DNA from: Dryomyza anilis
Taxonomy: Eukaryota > Arthropoda > Insecta > Diptera > Dryomyzidae
Length of the DNA: 64,000 nt
NCBI GenBank assembly: GCA_951804985.1
Contig: OX638132.1
Span: forward strand, 4,135,529-4,199,528
Direction of reading: 5' to 3'
Position numbers and translations under genes: made by a program. Numbering within the stretch: position 1 is the stretch's first letter; every line of letters starts with the position of its first letter. The notes beneath the pieces are model-generated. The model was not told the DNA's origin. It saw only the letters and a list, made by a program, of their open reading frames with translations, and ran no database searches. Shown here piece by piece: positions 56,901 through 64,000 of this stretch.

Positions 56901-57871
56901 CTATCTCGACGCCTCTTATGAAGATCCACACGTTTCAATTTAAAATTTTTTTTTTTTTTTTAAACAAGCAATAGTTTATTTAATCCACGAAAATAAACAG
57001 TAAATTATTTTAGCCACGAATAATACTGATTCTCATTTTCTCCACGAACAGAAGCATGCACAATTTCATCTTTCTCTCGAATAGAAACATATTTATATAT
57101 TATCCCCGAACAAAAGCACATTTTTAATTTCACCACGAATAAACGCATATATGTATTTTCGATACAGATATCCCAATCGACAATTTTGTGGGTAAGAAGT
57201 CACAAAATGTTAATGATGAAGGTAGTGTTTTATGACCAAATTTCTTGATTTTTCCAGGTGATTGATGAAACTGTTCCAATGAGTAATAGATTCACATCCA
57301 GGTGCGTCATTGGAACTTTTTTTATGATGTTGTTCCAATGGGCATAGATACACTTCAGGTTCGATTTGGCCAGAACCTACTTGCGTCATTAGATATTTTT
57401 TTTTTTGAAGAATTTGTTCCTTTGGGATTGCGTCATTGGACATTTTTTTTTTTTTTTTTTTTGAAAAATTTGTTCCATTGGGATTTGGCCAATCAATGGC
57501 TAATGAATGAATAATAACGCAAGTTGGTTTTGAAAAAATCTTAAAGGAACACAAATTTCCAAAAAAAAATTCCAATGAGGCAAGTGGGTTCTGGCCAAAT
57601 CCCAAAGGAACAAATTTTACAAAAAAAATAATGTCGTATGACACAAGTGTGTTCTGTTAAATGTAAAAGTGTTTCTTTTCGTGGCGAAAATAAAGTAATG
57701 CTTTGTTTCGTGGCTAAAAATCGTATATGCTTTTTTTCTTGGGTATTATAAAGATGTGATTGTTTTCGTGGTGAAATTGAACTTATGCTTCTTTTCGTAG
57801 TTACGAAAAACGTGCTGTTTTACGTAAGAATAATGAAACGTGTAGGTCTTCGTAAGAGGGGTCGATCTATA
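56901..57871. repeat. Foldback-like element, about 970 bp, with compound internal repeats
   Basis: The left end CTATCTCGACGCCTCTTATG, AAGATCCACACGTTTCA is inverted at the right end as TGAAACGTGTAGGTCTTCGT, AAGAGGGGTCGATCTATAG. The outer arms carry spaced copies of CCACGAATAAAAGCA-like units (left) and their complements TGCTTTTTTTCGTGGC (right). The core (57180-57650) has repeated GTTCCAATGGGATTTGGCC and ACTTGCGTCATTGGA words in both orientations, with T runs. Frames of 144 codons (minus) and 70 codons (plus) are repeat-derived. No transposase. Confidence 0.65.
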
Positions 57872-58069
57872 GTTCGTGCTTTTGTTAAAGTATTATATGC
57901 AAATATTACGTATTTTATAAAACGAATTTATTAGCACGATACCCATGTAAGATATAAATATTTTAATATCTTATATATGAAAATAAGTAAAAGGATTTGA
58001 TTAGAAGGAAGGTAGATAAAATGAAAAATGTTTTAAATTTTACGACAACAATCCATGGGCGGTATTTTA
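57872..58069. other. Short AT-rich spacer
   Basis: Between the foldback element and the next MITE. Nothing recognised. Confidence 0.4.
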
Positions 58070-58336
58070 AAGGGTTTTTCAATAAGAGCGCTACAAAAGT
58101 TTTTTTCAAGTGTTTTTCTCTTCAGCAAGGTTTGCCATTTCATGATGGAAAGATATACGAGCCAACAACGAGTCGAAATTATTAAAATTTACTACCGAAA
58201 TTCGAATTCGGTTATCTTTCCATCATGAAATGGCAAACCTTACTGAAGAGAAATGTCAAAAGAGCGGCAAGAAATATGGCGTCGTTTGCTGTCCCGGTCA
58301 CTCTACTTTTGTAGCGTCCCTGTTAAAAAAACCCTT
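58070..58336. mobile_element. Palindromic mariner-family MITE, copy 3
   Basis: AAGGGTTTTTCAATAAGAGC at the left and GTCCCTGTTAAAAAAACCCTT at the right, flanked by TA (58068-58069 and 58337-58338). The arms pair around ACCGAAATTCGAATTCGGT near 58202. Compared with copy 1, the left arm has lost the AGAGCGACAGGGACAGC...CGCTCTTTTGACA portion. Starts and ends are of different type (3'-type left, 5'-type right). Confidence 0.8.
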
Positions 58337-58338
58337 TA

Positions 58339-60937
58339 TAATTCAGCAAATAACAAAAATTCTTACTTATCAAAGCTCTTTGTACACTTGAGAAACTGTT
58401 CAGATTTAAGAACACTTCGGATTCTTGGAACTACTTAGATTAATATATTTCATTCGACAATATATATTTGTTCAGATTGTAATAACTCTAACAAAAATAT
58501 AAAAGCATGAATGTGCCACACTAATTTGTCAACATGTTGGCAAACAAATATTTCTACAAGCGCCATAATTACTTTCCATTCGTGACATTCGTTACCAGAT
58601 CTTTGTGTACTGGCGGGCGGCAACTATGACTGTCATCTCGTTCTCTCAATATTACCGCTCTTCTTGCCACATACCTCCCTCTGACCTGTTGAATGTTTTT
58701 TTTTTTGTATGGTTCTTTTGGCAATTATTGTGCTTTTAATTTATTTAATTTAGTAGCAATTTATTTTGCTCGCACTCTCAAAGCGTGACATCTGTCACAC
58801 GAGAGGACCACAGACATATTCAGCTGAAGATGATATAGTATATGCCGAGGACAGACGAACAGACGTACGGACGTACGTACACGAAGGAGCAGATCAGAAA
58901 AAGTCGTACGTGTGGTGTCTGTGTCGTCGACTCTATTCTTCGTGGCTAATAAAGCATAAAATTGGTGCACATTTCACGGAACGGAAAAACAGACAAAGAG
59001 AACAAACAAGACGATAATGTGTGGAAAAGCTGCCAAACATAGAAAAACGACAGCGTGTAAATGTGGGGAATGTGCGAAGGAAGATGATGTACACTGAAAG
59101 GAAAAAGTTATACTTTATGAAGGCTTGCATTCTTCAAACCATGATTCATCGATCCGTCAATCAAGAATTTTTATTTTATATATGATAATCGAAATAAATT
59201 TTGAAATTTAAAACACCGACGTCGACGTCTCTGACGAAAACTAACACGTTTCAAATTTTTGAAACGACATTTAAATTCAAAAATTTTAAACGTGCTTATT
59301 TTCGTTTTGATCTATTCACTTGGGGACATTGTAGAAACAAATATTGAACTCATTCATCACTAATCGGCAGATGTAATTATTGTAAACCATAGTTGGTAAC
59401 TTTTACTTCTACAACGACAATATATATATTTTTTACTGTGTACTAAAATAAGTTTGAGTCGTTTAGATGAAAAATGGTGTGGAAATGATAGAATTTGAGA
59501 GTATTGCCAAATTGTAAAAGACAGTATGAAACATATTTAACAACTTGTAATCTTGCCAAGGAAAAAAATTATATTTTGTATAGCTATAAACTAAAAATAA
59601 CTTCATATAAAATACATTTGGCTAGAGTTTTGCAGTTATTGCATATAAATTGAAAATGACAGCCATATAAAGAGGCTTTTAAGGAAATATGTTTAAAGAA
59701 ATTTTAAATGCCAATAAAAACTTTATATACATGCAATAAAAATATCACTTGTGCACAAACCCTTTTACATAGCATGTACAAGAACGTAATGTTGAATATT
59801 GTAGCAGGAATCAGTAAGGAATGTTATGGAAAGTTACATCGATTCAGGCGGTGACACAGTTCAAAAATATATAATTTTTATATCTGCCACGCCTCCTACT
59901 TGATGACAGACCCTTTTAATTTTAGCTTAGGGTAAAGAAAAAGTTGCCACTCCTTCGAAATAAATTAAGTGGCACAAAGTGAAACTAATACTAGAGTCAA
60001 TAACAAAAAAAATACATCATTTTAACTAAAGTGCAAACAGTCAAATTTCATTAGCCAACTAATTATTTGTTTAAGCCCTTGGTGACTAGATAAAAAAAAC
60101 AGAATATTTAGCACAGTTTGAGGTGTTGACAACAGCAGGGAGTAGATAAAATTGTATTATGGACAAAAGTCAAGGCGCGGCAACAAACAATGAGAATAAA
60201 TTAAATAAAGGAAACAGAAAAAGGATGTAACTTAGTATTTTTCGCATCAACACCCAGCGGCGACAGCATAGAAAATACTAAGCAAGCGAAACACACGTCG
60301 ACTCTGTAGTACATATTTAATCTCCCCAGAGTACGACCCGGTATAATTCTATTTTTTTTTTTTTTCTTTTTGGCGCCTTTCGTTCATGCGTTTAATTTAT
60401 TAATTAATTAAACTAATGAATTACTTGCTTATGCAGTTTTATCTTAACAATTGTCATTATTCTTGTGCGCGCGGCATACGTCCGAGTTCCCGTGGGTTTG
60501 GTGTGGTACCCGATGATCCATCCTGCTACTCCCCAGTTTTTCTGTTTTTTTTTTTTGTTGGCAGCTAAGTGTCAAATTAGTCGGCTGTGTTAATTTCAGA
60601 TGATGAGAACAAATACAAAAAAATCAAGAATATAATACAAGGCAACGAGTTGTATAGAGTATGAATTAGAGGCAGTCATCACACGGTGCGTATCTGGCGT
60701 CAAATTGTCGGACGCAGCGTGATAAATTGGGCACTTGGTGTGAAAATAATGCGAAAAGTAAATAGAGATAAATTGAGAAAGCGGGGCACAGCAGCATCAA
60801 AAATAATATATGAAACTGAAAGGCATTTTATGTGACAAATATTCGAGTGTTTCAGCTAATGCGACATACACAACTAAAAAAAGAAAAAAACTGAGAATTA
60901 CTTCGATGTTATCAATGAATCAATTATATAATATATA
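58339..60937. other. Non-coding sequence
   Basis: No supported gene. 58760-59090 is GC-richer, with overlapping frames of 65-83 codons on both strands and no domain. 59393-59425 resembles the arm at 811-850. 59880-59935 resembles the 3' end of the mini-me-like repeat. 60345-60365 and 60545-60560 are T runs. Confidence 0.35.
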
Positions 60938-61660
60938 AAAGGTTTTTCAACAGGGACGCTACAAAAGTAGAGCGACAGGGACTGCAAACGACGCCATATT
61001 TCTTGCCGCTCTTTTGACATTTCTCTTCAGTAAGGTTTGCCATTTCATGATGGAAAGATATACGCGCCAACAACGAGTCGAAATTATTAAAATTTATTAC
61101 CGAAATTCGGAGTCAGTGGCCTCAACGTTATGAACACTACGTCCAATTTATGGTCGTCATAATCGTCCTAGCAGATCAACAATTGAGCGTCTAGTGGAAA
61201 AATTTGAATCCACAGGCACAGTACAAAATTTTCCCGTGCCAGTGAGACAAAGAAGTGCCCGTAATGTCGAGAATATTGCTGCCGCTGAAGCTTCAGTTGA
61301 AGAAAGCCCTAATGTATCTCTCACACGTCGTTCTCGAGTGTTGGGCATCCCTGTGACGTCCTTGTGGCGAATTTTGCGAAAAGATCTTGGAGGACATGTG
61401 GTTCCAACAGGACGGCGCCACAAGCCACACAGCGAATGTCACAATCAATTTATTGGAAACCAATTTTGGAGAACGTGTTATCTCACGAAATGGTCCAGTC
61501 GATTGGCCGCCTCGGTCGTGCGATTTGACGCCGTTAGACTATTTCCTGTGGGGCTACGTCAAGTCTATGGTCTGTGCCATCGTCTATGTCATCGAACGTA
61601 CTTTTACAGGAATAAATTTAAAAAAAAAAACTTTTGTAGCGCTCTTATTGAAAAACCCTT
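60938..61660 (+). mobile_element. Tc1/mariner-family transposon, internally deleted
   Basis: TA-flanked (60936-60937 and 61661-61662). Left end AAAGGTTTTTCAACAGGGACG; right end GCGCTCTTATTGAAAAACCCTT. The first about 170 bp (to CCGAAATTCG at 61107) match the arms of the three palindromic MITEs. A transposase fragment follows (61141-61620). The right end is a short 3'-type terminus joined to a poly(A) run after the coding fragment. This makes it the parent-type sequence for the MITEs in this window. Confidence 0.8.
61141..61620 (+). pseudogene. Transposase of Tc1/mariner superfamily, central part deleted
   Basis: The N-terminal half (61147-61398) reads RPSRSTIERLVEKFESTGTV, then SPNVSLTRRSRVLGIPVTSL and WRILRKDLG, a paired-type helix-turn-helix DNA-binding region. 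Just after, in another frame, the catalytic C-terminal half starts EDMWFQQDGATSHTANV (second catalytic Asp) and reaches DWPPRSCDLTPLDYFLWGYV (third acidic residue, 36 residues later). The segment with the first catalytic Asp (the family's SDE-type motif) is absent, about 150 residues by family length, and the junction near 61390 also shifts frame. After VKSMV the frame degrades. No activity is possible. Confidence 0.8.
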
Positions 61661-61662
61661 TA

Positions 61663-61980
61663 TATGGGTGCCGATTTTAACTGCATTTTCAATTTTTCCG
61701 CATTTATGTTAAGTTTTTAAGAAAATTACCCTAACATTTTTTTTTTTTTGGTACTTCAGCCACTTCAAAAAACGAAAATATTCGCCCTTTTGGCAAGACA
61801 AGATTTAAAATTTTTCAAATTCGCCCTTTGGGTTTTGCCCTTTGTGGCTAGAAATATCCTACAAAATGACACGCGATTTTGGCAGAGCATACTTGAGGAT
61901 AAACTACATTAAAAATGTAAAAAAACGCAAATGTCAAAAATTGCACATTCGCCCCTTTGGCATGATAGTGACGATATCAT
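61663..61980 (+). repeat. Fragments of palindromic families P and R, abutting
   Basis: 61671-61735 (GATTTTAACTGCATTTTC, TTAAGTTTTTAAGAAAATTA) resembles a half arm of family P (54735-54785). 61765-61978 (TTTTGGCAAGACAAGATTT, CTAGAAATATCCTACAAAAT, GACACGCGATTTTGGCA, CGCCCCTTTGGCATGAT) matches the right end of family R at 53710-53908. Together with the transposon to the left this forms a compound repeat block. Confidence 0.6.
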
Positions 61981-63690
61981 GATATAAATATAAAATTCGA
62001 AAATATACGAGAATATTAATGAAAAAACTAATTGTGTTTCAAATAGAAATTAAAAACTAACTAATAAATAAAAAATATATAAAAAGCATATAAAGTACAT
62101 CATGAGTCTAATTTTAAAAAATTATATTTGAATATGCCGACAATTAATTTGACCTTATTTTGCAATTATTACTATTATGAAAACAAAAAAAAAATAACAA
62201 ATAATGTTATTTAATTAGAAAATTAAAAATATCACTGTGATAAACTGGGTATGTGTGATAATCTGCCCAAGTGAGAGATATGTCACTGACGTTTACTGAT
62301 ATGTCACACACAATGTAATATGTAGAAATTAAGACAATGTATTTGTCATTTATAAATTATCACAACAACAAATATGTCACAAATATATTTTAATATAGTA
62401 ACAGTAAAAATAAAATAAAATAAAATATTTTGTTGCTGCTCAAAACTGACTGATGCAGACAAACACAATCCACAGACACACTTTTAAACGGAAGTTTAGT
62501 TTATTTTTAATTAGCTATTAATGTCAGCTGTGTGATAAAGACATTTTTCGCATGACATAATTTTGCAAATTAAAATATTTAGCAAAAGTTTATTTAGAAC
62601 TTAATGCAGTGTCAGACATAGCCACATCCAGTGTAAATGTTGTTTTGTGGCAAAAACTAATTGCAAATTGTTTAAATTAATAATTGCTCTTGCACATTAT
62701 ATTCCGACACTTGAAACTACTATATGTACTACGGATAGAAGATGCAAACAATAACAATGTCGGCATGGATATCAAAAACAACAACAACAAGTATTATTAT
62801 ATTCTATAATTTAACAAAGTTTATGTAATTGGTGTGATGGTTTGCAATTTCCATAAATTACATTTAAATTCGTAGAGTGTTCATTGAAGCGAATTGGGTG
62901 GCAACACTAAAGTGCTGGTCTACAAAAGTTATAGATAGTCCTACTCCTGTTACTCCTTCGCTCCTTGAAGTCCTGATATTATATGTAGCTGTTATTTTAT
63001 ATATCTGCTCCACTCGAGTGTAATCCACACTTTTCGACAAATATTAAGTGCAGCAAATATAATCTGCAGCAGCTGGCAACACTGGCATCAACAAATAGAC
63101 ACACCAAACAAACAAACAACACGTCTGCAAGTGCAAATAGACAAACACTTAGTTACTCATACATGCAAACATTGTAAACAATTCAATTTAATTAAGAGAC
63201 TCGACTTGAGTCGAGTGGCTCGACTTCTACTCGTACTCGTACTGAAGAGCGACGACTTGTAGCCGAAGAACTTGCTCCACCATTCCGCATCAAATTTCCA
63301 AAAATATTTCGGCAATTTTGCCAATTCTCGTACGAAACGAAATTTCATGGACAATGTCAAAGTTTTTTTGTTCATAACTTTATGAAAAGGCCGCTCGTGT
63401 AAAGGATAACGGAAAATTTGGTCTCCATTTACACGTTTATGTATTTATAATTCTTATAAGGTTTATATTATTAAATTGTTAACTACTGCTTGCTTGATTT
63501 ATAAAATAATCTGAAATTTTCTTTCGTTTATTTAAACAAAAATATATTTTTAAAAAATATACAAAAATTATAAAAAAAAAATTAACGAAAGAAAATAGAA
63601 ACAAAAAAAAACATTAATAGAAACAAAAAAAAAATGTCTTCTAACCGCAAGTAGTAAGTAAAGTAGTAAAATATAAAATAAAATAAAAAC
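61981..63690. other. AT-rich non-coding sequence
   Basis: No gene. A small palindromic patch at 63199-63230 (GACTCGACTTGAGTCGAGT) sits within a 72-codon minus frame lacking any domain. A-rich from 63540 to 63640. Confidence 0.4.
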
Positions 63691-64000
63691 ATTTTTATTT
63701 TTTGTTTAATTAATATAATTAAATGTTCAATTAATATAATTAATAAAATATTATTTATTTATAGAATTAATTAAATTATATATTTAATTATATTAATTAA
63801 ATATTTAAATTATATTAATTAAAAATTTAAATATTTAATATTTAAATATTTAATTAATATAATTAAATATTTAATTAATATAATTAAATATTTAATTAAC
63901 ATAATTAAATATTTAATTAATATAATTAAATATTTAATTAACATAATTAAATATTTAATTAATATAATTAAATATTTAATTAATATAATTAAATATTTAA
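63691..64000. repeat. 21-bp AT satellite (TATTTAATTAATATAATTAAA)n, runs off the window
   Basis: Near-perfect 21-bp units from about 63840 to the window end, looser before that. The unit contains overlapping palindromes TTAATTAA and AAATATTT. Confidence 0.9.

Noticed and set aside
57210..57644. 144-codon minus-strand gene
   Set aside because: Peptide repeats (LGFGQNPLASLE-like) mirror direct and inverted repeats of the foldback element.

Overview
This window is eukaryotic, strongly AT-rich and almost entirely non-coding. It most likely comes from a higher fly (Diptera, Schizophora; a calyptrate is my guess). The guess rests on four things: a gypsy-type LTR element with a TGGCGCCCAAC primer-binding site, GTCY/RGAC microsatellite 'mini-me/DINE-1-like' repeats, opa (CAG/CAA) tracts, and tRNA-headed SINE bodies of a type I associate with flies. 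There are no bacterial features (operons, Shine-Dalgarno sites, CRISPR). Most long open frames are low-complexity or tandem-repeat artefacts.

One host gene is well supported. It is a two-exon plus-strand gene (46474-48757, intron 46563-47337) for a predicted secreted protein of 502 residues rich in His, Gln, Gly and Ser. The first short exon carries a signal peptide, the donor and acceptor phases agree, and two AATAAA signals follow the stop. On the opposite strand are two near-perfect recursive splice sites (zero-length exons, pyrimidine tract + CAG|GTAAGC) at 3263/3262 and 51838/51837. They suggest that much of the window is one giant intron of an unseen minus-strand gene, with the secreted-protein gene nested inside it. 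This is the most interesting biological inference here and is testable with RNA-seq.

The rest is a museum of mobile elements. From left to right: a foldback-like inverted repeat (1-1240); a 14-bp tandem array (3345-3650); two tandem mini-me-like copies (3908-5361); a decayed LTR retrotransposon (8635-14171) whose pol is mostly replaced by a GACGTC-rich minisatellite and whose 3' LTR holds a nearly complete RTE-like non-LTR element (10981-14102, perfect 13-bp target duplication); a TA-flanked MITE and a 180-bp tandem repeat (18.0-19.0 kb); about 1 kb of microsatellite (19.1-20.1 kb); a 1154-bp palindromic element with a 7-bp target duplication (20250-21403); and a Transib-like MITE with RSS-heptamer termini (22666-23063).

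Next come a 153-bp tandem array (25.6-26.4 kb), broad arrays of TATCGATA-like motifs (28-38 kb), a third mini-me-like copy (32832-33436), a 21-bp satellite invaded by a MITE (41990-42720), a repeat built on a palindromic TTTCCCTTTAAAGGGAAA core that flanks and enters the intron of the secreted gene (44.7-47.3 kb), and a palindromic family at 53.0-53.9 kb. After these lie a nested SINE/MITE/palindrome cluster (54.6-55.9 kb), a second foldback element (56901-57871), and members of one Tc1/mariner family, including a transposase-bearing but internally deleted copy (60938-61660) and three derived palindromic MITEs (42185, 49280, 58070). A 21-bp AT satellite runs off the right edge.
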